Assembly (NCBI GenBank): GCA_026390345.1
Contig: JAPLGD010000023.1
Location: forward strand, 1 to 47,521
Source of the DNA: Candidatus Bipolaricaulota bacterium
GTDB taxonomy: Bacteria; Bipolaricaulota; Bipolaricaulia; UBA7950; UBA9294
DNA: 47,521 nt
Reading direction: 5' to 3'
Of this stretch, positions 24,566 to 33,256 are shown one piece after another; within the stretch, counting starts at the first letter, position 1, and each line of letters opens with the position of its first letter. The notes under the pieces were generated by a model. The model saw nothing but the letters and a program-made list of their open reading frames with translations. It did not search any database and was not told the origin of the DNA. Both the position numbers and the translations under genes were made by a program.

Positions 24566-24594
24566 TTGACGGTCTGGGGGACGCCCGATACAAT
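24566..24594 (+). promoter_or_regulatory. Strong sigma-70-type promoter giving a nearly leaderless mRNA
   Basis: TTGACG (24566-24571), 17-base spacer, TACAAT (24589-24594). The expected start point is about 24601, four bases before the ATG at 24605, and no ribosome-binding site lies between. The rest of 24349-24565 holds no gene. Confidence 0.7.
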
Positions 24595-24604
24595 CGGCGT
24601 CGCA

Positions 24605-25582
24605 ATGCTCAATCCTCGAAGGAAAGCGCCGCTGCGAATCGGCTTCTCGCTCGTTGTGGTGCTCCTCGTCTGCCTCACCGGCTGTTCTCCGGCGGCGAAC
24701 CACGCCCCGGTCGCGGTCGCTGACGTTCGCCCGCAGGAGGGGTACGAGCCGCTCGTCGTCCACGTCGACGCGAGCCAGAGCTACGACCTCGATGGCGACA
24801 TGTTGTCCTACGTCTGGACCGTTGACGAGGGCGATCCCCTCGAGGAAGAATCCGCCAAGGTCACGCTTTCGGCCGGCGACCACACCGTCTCGCTCTCGGT
24901 CGCCGACGAGGACGGCGAGACCGACACGGCATCCGTCAGCGTCACCGTGGGGACGATCCCCGACGGCTACGTGATGGAACGCTTCGAATGGCAGTACGCC
25001 GACGAGACCCAGTACTGGGACCTTCTCGTCCCGTGGAGCCTGTACCGGACCTATCGAGACCGAATCCGAAACACCGCCGAGGAGAAGTTCGACTACGGGT
25101 ACTACGTCGAGGACCCTCTCGACGAACCGACCATCGAGGACTACTCGGCTCTTCTGTGGGAGCGCTCGGGCGAGGACGTCGACGCGTTCATCGAGTGCAC
25201 GCTCTTCTTCTGCCAAGGGGCGATCACCTACGAGGCGGATCCGAGCGGTAAGGAGTGGCCCCTGTACCCGATCGAGACTCTCGTTGACGGCGCGGGGGAC
25301 TGCGAAGACTCGACGATCCTGTTCGTGAGCCTCCTCCGCGGGCGAGGAGTGCACGCGAGCATTGCCTTCGTCGACACGAACACCGACGGAATTCCCGACC
25401 ACGTCCTCGGTCTCGTTCCGGTCACGTCGCAGCAGGAAGCGGCGCTCTCCTGCTCGGGCGTCGTGGAGATCGGGGGCGTCCGCTACGCGATCGCCGAGAC
25501 GGCGACCGATGAATACCTGCCCCTCGGATGCTCGCCGTGGGAGCTCGACTCGAGCGATGTCTACGAGGTGTGGGCGTTCTGA
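24605..25582 (+). CDS. Lipoprotein with PKD domain and transglutaminase-like domain
   Basis: About 325 residues. SLVVVLLVCLTGCSPAAN is a lipoprotein signal with lipobox LTGC. A PKD-type beta-sandwich follows (about 30-120: SYDLDGDMLSYVWTVDEGD, then HTVSLSVADEDGETDTASV). The remaining part has DGAGDCEDSTILFVSLLRGRGV, the Cys region of transglutaminase-like cysteine proteins, with possible His/Asp partners in DTNTDGIPDHVLGLV. It may therefore be a cell-surface protease or cross-linking-type enzyme; catalytic activity is not proven. The ATG at 24605 is preferred because the upstream in-frame ATG (24566) lies in the promoter. Transcript appears leaderless. Confidence 0.8.
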   Translation: MLNPRRKAPLRIGFSLVVVLLVCLTGCSPAANHAPVAVADVRPQEGYEPLVVHVDASQSYDLDGDMLSYVWTVDEGDPLEEESAKVTLSAGDHTVSLSVADEDGETDTASVSVTVGTIPDGYVMERFEWQYADETQYWDLLVPWSLYRTYRDRIRNTAEEKFDYGYYVEDPLDEPTIEDYSALLWERSGEDVDAFIECTLFFCQGAITYEADPSGKEWPLYPIETLVDGAGDCEDSTILFVSLLRGRGVHASIAFVDTNTDGIPDHVLGLVPVTSQQEAALSCSGVVEIGGVRYAIAETATDEYLPLGCSPWELDSSDVYEVWAF

Positions 25583-25638
25583 CCGGGGGAGTGGCACCTC
25601 GGCACCCAGGACGGTACCATGCCGGATTGGAGAGGCGA

Positions 25639-26775
25639 ATGATCAAAGTCCTGGTGGATCCTGAGCGCCTGAGCCGGTTCGACTTCGGACCGGCGCACCC
25701 GTTTAAAGTTCATCGCCTCGCGCTCACGTTCGAACTCCTCCAAGCCTACGGCCTGATCGATCGAGACGACGTTCGCGTGATCGGCCTGCGCGAAGCGACG
25801 GAGCCAGAGGCCCTCGGCTTCCATTCCCAGGGGTATCTCGAGGCGCTGCGCTTGGCGAGTTCGGGGATGTGGGTTCCGAACCAGTTCTCACACGGCCTCG
25901 GCACGACCGATAATCCGGTCTTCCCCGACGTGTATGAATGGGCGATGCTCGTCGCCGGGGGATCGATCGACGCCGCCGCTGCTCTCTTGGACCGCGACGT
26001 CGACCGTTCGTTCAACCTCACTGGTGGATTGCACCACGCGATGCCGAATCGAGCCAGTGGGTTCTGCCACGTGAACGACGGTGTCCTCGCCATTCAGCGA
26101 CTTCGCGCCGCGGGGAAGCGCGTGACGTACGTCGACATCGACGCGCACCATGGCGACGGCGTGCAGCACGCGTTCTACGAAGACCAGGACGTCCTGACCA
26201 TCTCCATCCACCAGACCGGCTACACGATCTTCCCGGGAACCGGGTTTGAGGAGGAGATTGGGCAAGCGGCGGGGCGAGGCTACGCGATCAACCTCCCGCT
26301 CCTCCCGGGCGCTGGGGATGAGGCGTACGACGAGGCGTTTGAGTCGGTCATTCTCCCCGCCATGGAACTCTTCCGCCCTGACGTGCTGGTTACGCAGCTC
26401 GGGACAGACGCCGTCCTCGGCGACCTCCTGGCGAATCTCCGTTTGAGCCTTCGTGGCTTCGAGCGAGCGGTCGAGCGCTTCCGGGCGGTCGGCGCCCCGT
26501 GGCTTGCCCTGGGAGGAGGAGGCTACGACGTCCCCAACGTCGTGCGCGCGTGGGCTTTGACCTGGGGCACGATGCTCGGCGAAACGCTTCCGGACGAGAT
26601 TCCATCCGCGTGGATGACGGCTGCGGCGGCGCGAGGCGTCACGGCCTCCCGCCTGCGCGGCTCGGCCGACGTTCCGCCGACGCCCGATCGCGTGATGGAA
26701 GCGCTGCGGAAGAGCGCCGAATCGATTCGGGAGATGGTCTTCCCAATCCTCGAGGACGCCGGGGAGCGCGGGTAG
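25639..26775 (+). CDS. AcuC-like histone-deacetylase-family hydrolase
   Basis: 378 residues of the class I HDAC/AcuC fold, zinc hydrolases that remove acetyl groups from lysine or polyamines; AcuC deacetylates acetyl-CoA synthetase. Seen: GGLHHAMPNRASGFCHVND (tandem active-site His), VDIDAHHGDGVQHAFY (zinc-binding Asp and His), IHQTGYTIFPGTG, LGTDAVLGD (third metal Asp) and ALGGGGYDVPNVVRAW (the Tyr-bearing GGGGY motif). All catalytic residues appear intact. GGAGAGGCGA precedes the ATG at 25639; the longer frame from 25528 is rejected. No acetyl-CoA synthetase is nearby, so the substrate stays open. Confidence 0.88.
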   Translation: MIKVLVDPERLSRFDFGPAHPFKVHRLALTFELLQAYGLIDRDDVRVIGLREATEPEALGFHSQGYLEALRLASSGMWVPNQFSHGLGTTDNPVFPDVYEWAMLVAGGSIDAAAALLDRDVDRSFNLTGGLHHAMPNRASGFCHVNDGVLAIQRLRAAGKRVTYVDIDAHHGDGVQHAFYEDQDVLTISIHQTGYTIFPGTGFEEEIGQAAGRGYAINLPLLPGAGDEAYDEAFESVILPAMELFRPDVLVTQLGTDAVLGDLLANLRLSLRGFERAVERFRAVGAPWLALGGGGYDVPNVVRAWALTWGTMLGETLPDEIPSAWMTAAAARGVTASRLRGSADVPPTPDRVMEALRKSAESIREMVFPILEDAGERG

Positions 26776-26817
26776 GCCCGTTGTGGATTGCCCGTCCCGG
26801 TAGGAGGTTGAGCCGCG

Positions 26818-28563
26818 ATGCCTGACGAAGCTGACATCCGGGAGACCCCGCTTCGGGACCGCGTGCAGGTGCTGCTCTCCGACGGCCGAGCTTTCGAGGC
26901 GCCCCGCGGCACCCCCCTCGACGCGGTGTTCCGAGTCGCGTTCGCGGGCACGGAGGATCCCCCCGTGGCGGCAGTTGTCGACGGCGAGCTGCGCGAGTTG
27001 GCGTGGCCGATCGTGCGCGACGCCGAGGCGACCCCGGTGCGCCTTTCGGACTCCGACGGGATGCGAATCTACAGCCGCAGCCTATCGTTCCTCCTCATCG
27101 TCGTGGCTTCCCAGCTTTTTCCCAAGGCGAGCGTCCGCATCGACTACTCCGTCCCCCACGGCGGGTACTTCTGCCGCGTGGAGAACCGCGAGCCGTTCAC
27201 GCCGGATGAGCTCAACCGAATCAAGACCCGGATGATACAGCTCGTCCGCGAGGATCGGCCGATCGTGCGTCGCCGCCTCTCCTTCGAGGAGGTTCGCGCG
27301 CTCTTCGCGGCGCGCGGCGAAGAGGCGAAGGCCCAGCAGCTCCTCGAGCGAGAGGGCGACCACCTCCACCTGTACAGCCTGAATGGCGTCTCGGACTACT
27401 TCTACGGGTACATGGTCCCCAGAACCGGAGTCCTGCGAACGTTCTCGTTGGAGCCATTCCCGAAGGGGTTCATCCTCCGATTTCCTCGGCGAGAGGATCC
27501 CGCGAAGCTTCTGCCGTCCCAGAAGTTCACGGCGCTGCGCGAGGTGTTCGACGAGTATGGCGAGTGGTTGTCGCTCCTCGGCATGCGCGACGTAGGTTCG
27601 CTGAACGAGGCCATCCGAGCCGGCCGAATCGAGCAGGTCATCCTGGTCTTCGAGGCCCTTCACGAAAAGAGGATCGCCGAGATCGCGGCGACGCTCGCCC
27701 GGAAACTCCGCGAGGGGACACGCCTCGTGTTCATCGCAGGGCCGTCGGCGTCCGGCAAGACCACGTTCTCGAAGCGGTTGGCAATTCAGCTTCTTGCCAA
27801 CGGCGTGCATCCCTATCCGCTGGAGATGGACGATTACTTCTTCCCGCGCGACGCCCTCCAGGACCGGTTCGGCGACCAGACCGACTTCGACGCCCTGTCC
27901 GCGCTCGATGTTGACCAACTCCGCGGCGACCTCGCACGGCTCCTCGCCGGCGAGCCTGTCGGCCTCCCCCGGTACGACTTCCGCACCGGTAGGCGGGAAC
28001 CAGGTCCCACGGTCCAGCTGGAGGAGAGCCAGATGCTTCTTGTCGAGGGGATCCACGGGCTCAATCCTTCGCTGTCGGTCGACCCGTCGGTCGCCGGGCA
28101 CTTTCGCATCTTCGTAAGCGCCCTGACCCAGCTCAACCTGGACATGCACAACCGCGTCTCGACGACCGACACGCGCTTGATCCGGCGGATCGTGCGCGAC
28201 GCCCTCTACCGCGGGTACAGGGCCGCGGGAACCCTTTCCCTGTGGGACAACGTACGACGGGGCGAGAAGGACAACATCTTTCCGTACCAGGAGGGCGCCG
28301 ACATCATGTTCAACTCGGCGCTCGGCTACGAGCTTTCCGTCCTCAAGCCGCTTGTCGAGCCGCTTCTCCTCCAGGTCCGCGAGCCGGAGTATCGGATCGA
28401 GGCCGAGCGCCTGCTCGCTCTATTGCGCTGGTTTGACCCCTACCACACGGAGAACATCCCGAAGAACTCGATCCTCCGGGAGTTCATCGGCGGATCGAAC
28501 TTGCGCAAGTTCGCCTCGACCTTCCGGCCTGCGGCGGACTGCGCCGCATCGGACGGCTCGTGA
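26818..28563 (+). CDS. Nucleoside (uridine) kinase-like protein with N-terminal TGS/ThrRS-like domain
   Basis: 581 residues. The N-terminal ~70 residues resemble a TGS domain; SVRIDYSVPHGGYFCRVENREPFTPDEL then matches the threonyl/alanyl-tRNA-synthetase second additional domain found in this kinase family. The C-terminal half has FIAGPSASGKTTFSKRL (P-loop), PLEMDDYFFPRDALQDRFGDQTDFD (uridine-kinase-like lid and Asp), LLVEGIHGLNP and STTDTRLIRRIVRDALYRG. Such proteins (Udk-related) occur in Clostridia and Thermotogae; phosphorylation of uridine or a nucleoside analogue is presumed. GGAGG stands about 12 bases before the ATG. The stop overlaps the next GTG by four bases. Confidence 0.88.
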   Translation: MPDEADIRETPLRDRVQVLLSDGRAFEAPRGTPLDAVFRVAFAGTEDPPVAAVVDGELRELAWPIVRDAEATPVRLSDSDGMRIYSRSLSFLLIVVASQLFPKASVRIDYSVPHGGYFCRVENREPFTPDELNRIKTRMIQLVREDRPIVRRRLSFEEVRALFAARGEEAKAQQLLEREGDHLHLYSLNGVSDYFYGYMVPRTGVLRTFSLEPFPKGFILRFPRREDPAKLLPSQKFTALREVFDEYGEWLSLLGMRDVGSLNEAIRAGRIEQVILVFEALHEKRIAEIAATLARKLREGTRLVFIAGPSASGKTTFSKRLAIQLLANGVHPYPLEMDDYFFPRDALQDRFGDQTDFDALSALDVDQLRGDLARLLAGEPVGLPRYDFRTGRREPGPTVQLEESQMLLVEGIHGLNPSLSVDPSVAGHFRIFVSALTQLNLDMHNRVSTTDTRLIRRIVRDALYRGYRAAGTLSLWDNVRRGEKDNIFPYQEGADIMFNSALGYELSVLKPLVEPLLLQVREPEYRIEAERLLALLRWFDPYHTENIPKNSILREFIGGSNLRKFASTFRPAADCAASDGS

Positions 28564-29381
28564 ACACCGAACAACTGATGCAGATCGCCCTCGAGCTCGC
28601 CGACCTTCACGAGGTCCCCGGCGACAGCGCGGTTCACCAAGCAGGAACCGAGATCAAGCGGGTTCTCATCGGCATTGACCTGCACTCGTCCGAGATCGCG
28701 CTCGCGAAGGTCCTCGGCTACGACGCCGCCATTGCGCACCACCCAGTTGGGGTCTCGACCCTCGACTTCCACGCCGTCCTCGGTCGCCACGTGGACCAGA
28801 TGGCGGCGGCCGGCGTCCCGCGGGACCTCGCTCGGTCGATCGTCGCAAAGGTCTCCGAGCCGCGGCGCATCTTGGATTCGATGTCAAACTACGACCACGA
28901 TCCCTCGATCGCTCGGCTCCTCGACATGCCGTACCTCAACATCCACACCCCGCTCGACGAGGTTGGACGCCGACGCATGGCGGCCGTCGCCGACGGGGTC
29001 GGCGAGGACGCGACGGTCGGCGGCCTCGTGGCGGCGCTCTACGACGCGTTCGGCGAGTTTCGCCACGCCGCCACGCGGATCGAGACGCTCGTTGGCGCCC
29101 TCGATCACCGCCTCGGCCGCGTCGTCGTGTCCCATGCGGCGGGAACGAACGGCGGATACCCGGTCGCAAAGGCCTACTTCGACCACGGCGTCGACACCGT
29201 CGTGTACATCCACTGCCGTCCGGACGACGCCGAGCAGCTGCGTGGAGAGTACGGGACAACGAAAGCCCTCGTCGTGACGGGGCACATCGCCAGCGACTCG
29301 GTCGGCATCAACCCGTACATTGAGCGGCTGCGGGACGAAGGCCTCGAGGTCACCCCCATCTCGGGGATCCTCGCGCCGTGA
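28560..29381 (+). CDS. NIF3-family protein
   Basis: 273 residues. IGIDLHSSEIALAKVLGYDAAIAHHPVG contains the family's metal-binding AHHP motif, and MPYLNIHTPLDEVGRRRMA, VSHAAGTNGGYPVAK and VVTGHIASDSVGINPYIERL supply the other conserved His/Asp/Glu positions of the di-iron/zinc NIF3 (YbgI) fold. The family forms ring-shaped hexamers; function is unsettled (GTP cyclohydrolase 1 type 2 in some databases). It lacks the PII-like insert of long members. It starts with a GTG overlapping the kinase stop and ends 16 bases before exonuclease III. Confidence 0.85.
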   Translation: MNTEQLMQIALELADLHEVPGDSAVHQAGTEIKRVLIGIDLHSSEIALAKVLGYDAAIAHHPVGVSTLDFHAVLGRHVDQMAAAGVPRDLARSIVAKVSEPRRILDSMSNYDHDPSIARLLDMPYLNIHTPLDEVGRRRMAAVADGVGEDATVGGLVAALYDAFGEFRHAATRIETLVGALDHRLGRVVVSHAAGTNGGYPVAKAYFDHGVDTVVYIHCRPDDAEQLRGEYGTTKALVVTGHIASDSVGINPYIERLRDEGLEVTPISGILAP

Positions 29382-29397
29382 CGGCAAAGGAGAGCGG

Positions 29398-30177
29398 ATG
29401 ACGCTCCGGATCGCAACGTACAACGTGAACTCGGTGCGCGCGCGGCTCCCGGTCCTCGAGCCGTGGCTTAACCGCGTTCGCCCCGACGTGGTCTGCCTAC
29501 AAGAGACGAAGGTCGTCGATGAGTCGTTCCCGGCGGACGCGTTCCGGAAACTGGGATACCGGAGTGTCTTCCGTGGCGAGAAGAGCTACAACGGTGTAGC
29601 GATCCTGTCCGTGAAGGAACCGTCCGACGTCCGCTTCGGACTCGAGGACGACGGCCCTCTCGACGAGACCCGGCTGGCCGCAGCGTCGTTCGGCAAGATC
29701 CACGTCGTCAACACGTACGTTCCCCAGGGCCGCGACGTAGAGGACCCGATGTTCGCCTACAAACTCGAATGGCTGGCCCGTCTCCGGAGGTACTTCGAGC
29801 GTCGATTCACGCCGCGCTCGCTCGTCATCTGGGCCGGGGACTTCAACATCGCCCCCGAGCCGATCGACGTTCACGACCCGAAGCGGCTCCTCGGCCACGT
29901 GTGCTTCCACCCCGACGCGCATCGAGCCTTGGCCGACTTGAAGGCATGGGGGTTCGCCGATGTCTTCCGGCACCACGTTCCGGAATCCGGCCAGTACACG
30001 TTCTACGACTACCGGGTCAAGGATTCGGTGGCGCGCGGTCTCGGGTGGCGCGTCGATCACGTCTGGGCGACGAAGCCCCTCGTCGAGCGGTCGACGAACG
30101 CGTGGATCGACCTCGCGCCGCGAACGGGCGAAGCGCCGTCCGACCATACGCCGCTCGTCGTCGAGTTCGACGCGTAG
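29398..30177 (+). CDS. xthA: Exodeoxyribonuclease III (AP endonuclease)
   Basis: 259 residues, typical for the family. It repairs abasic sites and removes 3' blocks. Motifs in order: RIATYNVNSVRARLP, VVCLQETKV (metal Glu), YNGVAILSV, VVNTYVPQG, WAGDFNIAPEPIDV (Asp/Asn active site), FYDYRVKDSVARGLGWRVDHVWAT (Arg/Asp) and PSDHTPLVVEF (catalytic His). AGGAGAG precedes the ATG at 29398; an upstream ATG frame from 29320 lies inside the NIF3 gene. It lies in the same run as dinB, a small DNA-repair grouping. Confidence 0.93.
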   Translation: MTLRIATYNVNSVRARLPVLEPWLNRVRPDVVCLQETKVVDESFPADAFRKLGYRSVFRGEKSYNGVAILSVKEPSDVRFGLEDDGPLDETRLAAASFGKIHVVNTYVPQGRDVEDPMFAYKLEWLARLRRYFERRFTPRSLVIWAGDFNIAPEPIDVHDPKRLLGHVCFHPDAHRALADLKAWGFADVFRHHVPESGQYTFYDYRVKDSVARGLGWRVDHVWATKPLVERSTNAWIDLAPRTGEAPSDHTPLVVEFDA

Positions 30178-30194
30178 AGAGGCGAAACGAACCG

Positions 30195-31067
30195 ATGGAA
30201 CTGACGATCGAGTCGATCGAAGAGGTCTTGTCGCACCTCTACGTGGACGGTGCGCGCGGTCTCGACCTGCGCTCCGCGCGGTTCATCGACCCGTTCGCCC
30301 TCCTTCTCCTCGACCTCGCCCTCCGCGACGCGCGGGAAAAGGGAACCCCGCTCCACGTCGAGTGGCCGACCCTTCCTGCCGTCCGGAATTGGATGACGGA
30401 CATGCGCTTCTTCGCCGACACCCGCGTCGTCTCGCGCGATCTTTCTCTCCCCGAAGCCGGGACGGCGTTGCAGCCGATCGTGACGATCGAGAGCGAGGAC
30501 CACGTGTCCCGTCTCGTCGAGGCGTTCGATCGACGCCTCTCCGAGCGGTTCCCCCTCGACGACGCGCCACGGCGCCGCTTCCTCCGGATCCTCCTCGAGC
30601 TGTGCCAGAACATCCCGCAGCACAGCAACGCAACGGGCGACGTCCCGGACCCGCACGGCATCGCCGCCATGCAGGACTACAAAGACGGCGTCCTTCTCGC
30701 GATCGCCGACAAAGGGATTGGCTTTCGCAAGAGCCTCGCCCTGCGCGGGAGCCTGGGAGACTTGGACGACGCCGCGGCCGTCTCGTCGGTCGTCCTCGAT
30801 GGAATCAGCCGGTTCCGCGACCCCGGCCATGGCCGCGAGCTTCAGCGGATCTTCCGTCTCGTCCGCTCGTGGGACGGAACGGTCGCGATCCGCAGCGGCC
30901 GCGCCTTCCTCTACCACGGCCCCCTCGGCGGTGAGATCTACGACGTCGCCCCGTTCCCCGGCGTCCAGATTGCTCTGCGCATTCCTCGGCGCGTCTTCGG
31001 AATCGGCGAGCCACCGGCCGACGAGCGAGGGGTTGCCGCCGAAGGCGGTTCGGGGTTCAATGAATAG
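30195..31067 (+). CDS. STAS-like plus histidine-kinase-type ATPase regulator
   Basis: 290 residues. The N-terminal ~95 residues look like a STAS-type domain (LDLRSARFIDPFALLLLDLALRDA). From about residue 105 there is a GHKL/HATPase-like domain: the N-box LELCQNIPQHSN (Glu135, Asn139) and the G1 box AIADKGIGF (Asp172-Gly176) are clear. No phospho-acceptor His domain or membrane segment is present, so it resembles anti-sigma kinases such as RsbW/RsbT more than sensor kinases. The ATG at 30195 follows xthA by 17 bases; the last bases overlap the next gene (ATGAATAG). Likely a partner-switching regulator working with the next protein; target unknown. Confidence 0.75.
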   Translation: MELTIESIEEVLSHLYVDGARGLDLRSARFIDPFALLLLDLALRDAREKGTPLHVEWPTLPAVRNWMTDMRFFADTRVVSRDLSLPEAGTALQPIVTIESEDHVSRLVEAFDRRLSERFPLDDAPRRRFLRILLELCQNIPQHSNATGDVPDPHGIAAMQDYKDGVLLAIADKGIGFRKSLALRGSLGDLDDAAAVSSVVLDGISRFRDPGHGRELQRIFRLVRSWDGTVAIRSGRAFLYHGPLGGEIYDVAPFPGVQIALRIPRRVFGIGEPPADERGVAAEGGSGFNE

Positions 31068-31629
31068 GATGAACTCGGCCTCGATCGACATCGCGCGCTT
31101 CGGACAGCGCCTGGGAACCCGCTCGGAGGGAACCTCGGCGCGCCGCGAGATCGTCGCTTGTCTCGAGCAACTCCCGGACGGCGGCCAACTCACTCTCTCC
31201 CTGCGCGGCGTCGACGTTCTCTCCGGCTCGTTCGCCGATGAGGCCATCGGCAAGACGTGTCAGCTCCTGACCTCGGGCGCGTACGGCGACCGTACAATGA
31301 TCGTCGCATCTCCGTCCGCCGATCTGACCGAGGACCTCTCCGACAAGCTCGCCCAGCGGAAGCTCGCCGTCCTGTGCCGCGTCGGCGCCGCCGCCAAGCC
31401 CTCGTGGCGGGTCCTCGGACAGTTGGCTCACCCCCTCGGCGAAACGTTGGAACTCCTCATGGATCGCAAGAGCGCGACGACGAAGGAGTTGGCCGACGCC
31501 CTCGGAATCGCCCCGAACGTCTGCCACAACCGGATCCGCCATCTTGTTCAGCTCCACCTGGTTCGCGAAGAGCGCATGGGGACCTCCGCGCCGAACACCC
31601 AGTACCGGTTTCACGCCATCGTGGAGTGA
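31060..31629 (+). CDS. STAS-like (DUF4325-type) domain plus winged-helix protein
   Basis: 189 residues. The first ~110 form a STAS-like domain of the DUF4325 type (QLTLSLRGVDVLSGSFADEAIGKTCQLL; the LSGSFADEA segment is characteristic). The C-terminal ~60 residues read as a winged helix (TTKELADALGIAPNVCHNRIRHLVQLHLVREE) similar to ArsR/MarR regulators. It is thus a possible DNA-binding output of the ATPase encoded just upstream, with which it overlaps by eight bases. An alternative ATG is at 31069. In partner-switching systems the ATPase phosphorylates or sequesters the STAS protein; here the STAS protein would itself bind DNA (inference). Confidence 0.75.
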   Translation: MNRMNSASIDIARFGQRLGTRSEGTSARREIVACLEQLPDGGQLTLSLRGVDVLSGSFADEAIGKTCQLLTSGAYGDRTMIVASPSADLTEDLSDKLAQRKLAVLCRVGAAAKPSWRVLGQLAHPLGETLELLMDRKSATTKELADALGIAPNVCHNRIRHLVQLHLVREERMGTSAPNTQYRFHAIVE

Positions 31630-31657
31630 TTGACAGCCTTCGTTCATTCGCTACAAT
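31630..31657 (+). promoter_or_regulatory. Consensus promoter upstream of the DUF6504-like gene and dinB
   Basis: Perfect -35 TTGACA (31630-31635), 16-base spacer, TACAAT (31652-31657). The expected start is about 31664, roughly eleven bases before the GTG at 31675. It separates the dinB pair from the upstream genes. No LexA-like box was recognised. Confidence 0.75.
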
Positions 31658-31674
31658 GAACCCGGTGAACGTGC

Positions 31675-31929
31675 GTGTCTGAGAAAGGCAACATCCCTAT
31701 CGACGCCCTCGTCGTCTATCGACGAAAGCAGACCCACCCCGACCTGCGTTCCTTCTCCTGGCAGACGCGGCGGGTTGACGTCACCCGGACGAACCTCGTG
31801 CATACCGAGCGGGAAGGGGAAACGCTCTACCTGGTCTACTCTGTCAGCGCCGGGAAGGACCACTTCCATCTTCGCCTCGACACCCGCCTCGGCCGGTGGA
31901 CGCTCGAGGAAATCGAAGTTGGGAACTAA
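31675..31929 (+). CDS. Small DUF6504-like protein next to DNA polymerase IV
   Basis: 84 residues starting with GTG. The sequence FSWQTRRVDVTRTNLVHTEREGETLYLVYSV...HLRLDTRLGRWTLEEIEV follows the pattern of the small DUF6504 domain that occurs at the C-terminus of ImuB-type Y-family polymerases or as a separate gene beside translesion polymerases. It ends 15 bases before dinB and shares its promoter, so a role as a polymerase accessory is likely (inference). Family match is by pattern recollection; a profile search would settle it. Confidence 0.65.
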   Translation: MSEKGNIPIDALVVYRRKQTHPDLRSFSWQTRRVDVTRTNLVHTEREGETLYLVYSVSAGKDHFHLRLDTRLGRWTLEEIEVGN

Positions 31930-31944
31930 ACGAGGAGCCCGCCG

Positions 31945-33171
31945 ATGAGCCGCCTGATCGTTCACCTCGACATGGACTCCTACTTCGCCTCCGTCGAACA
32001 GCAGGCGCAACCCTCCCTCCGCGGCCGGCCGATCGGCGTAACCGGACGTCCGACGGAGCGCTCGATCATCACGGCGTTCTCCCGCGAAGCGAAGCGATAC
32101 GGATTTCACGCCGGAACTCCGGTGTGGGAGGCGCAGAAACGCTGTCCCGACCTCGTCCTCGTCCCCGGTCACCCCGAACGGTACATCGACACGACGAAAC
32201 GGTTCCTCGAGATCCTGAAGGAGTACACAGCGCAGCTTGAGGTCTACTCGATCGACGAGGTCTTCATGGACGTCACCCAAGAGGCGGAGCGGCACGGCGG
32301 AGCGGTCGCGATGGCCCGCGAGATCCAGCGCCGCTTCGGCGAAGCGCTCGGCCCTTGCATCACCACAACGCTCGGGATCGCGTCCGGCAAGGTCTTCGCC
32401 AAGCTGATCGGTAAGCGATTCAAACCGAACGGCGTCGGCGTGCTCCGCGACGAAGACCTTCCCGAGCTGCTCCGACGGACGCCGATCGGCGACATCTGCG
32501 GGATCGGCCCGCGCATTGAGAAGCGACTCGGGCAATTGGGGATTCGAACGCTCCGCGACCTCGGAGAGACTCCCGAGCTTCTGCTGCGGCGGGAATTCGG
32601 CGTGTACGGCCTCTTCCTCCACTCGATCGGCCGAGGATGCGATCCGACGCCCCTCGTTCCCTACACCGACGTGCCCCCGCCGAAGTCGGTCGGGCACTCG
32701 AAGTCGCTTCCCCCCGAGCTGCGCGACATGCCGGTCGCCCTTCTCGTGCTGCATGACCTGTGCGAACAGGTGGCCGGGAGGATGCGGAAGCTCGGCTACG
32801 TCGGGCGGACAGTCCATTGTGGGTTTCGCGCCGGTTCGATCGGCCCCCACGCCGCGAAGCAGATCACCCTCGCCGTCCCCTCCGACGACGGCGACGTGAT
32901 CTACGAAGCCTGTCAGGCGATCCTCGCCGCAATCCCCTCCCATCCGAGCGAAGTCTCGAACGTCGCCGTCTCGGTGGGAAACCTGGTCGAGCGTGACCGC
33001 CTTCCCGACCTCCTGTTCGAAGAGGACCGCCGGCGCGATCGGCTGAACGGCGCCGTGGATTGCATTCGAACCCGCTATGGCGCTCAAGCAATCCGTCGCG
33101 GGAGCTCGCTCCTCGTAAAGCCGCTCGCCCCACACGTCGGCGGCTTTCTCCCCGAAACGTGGGAGTTCTGA
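31945..33171 (+). CDS. dinB: DNA polymerase IV (Y-family)
   Basis: 408 residues. Error-prone translesion polymerase. The palm shows LIVHLDMDSYFASVEQ (catalytic Asp pair with the Tyr steric gate) and EVYSIDEVFMDVT (catalytic Asp-Glu). The thumb has the helix-hairpin-helix region ICGIGPRIEKRLGQLGIRTL. The little-finger domain begins near KSVGHSKSLPPEL. No clear beta-clamp motif (QLxLF) is seen at the C-terminus, which ends LPETWEF. GAGGAGC precedes the ATG. Confidence 0.93.
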   Translation: MSRLIVHLDMDSYFASVEQQAQPSLRGRPIGVTGRPTERSIITAFSREAKRYGFHAGTPVWEAQKRCPDLVLVPGHPERYIDTTKRFLEILKEYTAQLEVYSIDEVFMDVTQEAERHGGAVAMAREIQRRFGEALGPCITTTLGIASGKVFAKLIGKRFKPNGVGVLRDEDLPELLRRTPIGDICGIGPRIEKRLGQLGIRTLRDLGETPELLLRREFGVYGLFLHSIGRGCDPTPLVPYTDVPPPKSVGHSKSLPPELRDMPVALLVLHDLCEQVAGRMRKLGYVGRTVHCGFRAGSIGPHAAKQITLAVPSDDGDVIYEACQAILAAIPSHPSEVSNVAVSVGNLVERDRLPDLLFEEDRRRDRLNGAVDCIRTRYGAQAIRRGSSLLVKPLAPHVGGFLPETWEF

Positions 33172-33244
33172 CCGTCACACAACAAGAATCAAGAGGATCC
33201 AGATCTCTCCCGCGGGTTCTCGTCGGTGGCCGGGTTCGCCACGC

Positions 33245-33250
33245 TATACT
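33245..33250 (+). promoter_or_regulatory. -10 box directly before the start codon of 33257
   Basis: TATACT ends six bases before the ATG at 33257, so transcription would begin at or next to the ATG. No consensus -35 is found at normal spacing (33221-33228), and there is no ribosome-binding site. Confidence 0.5.
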
Positions 33251-33256
33251 CGAGCC

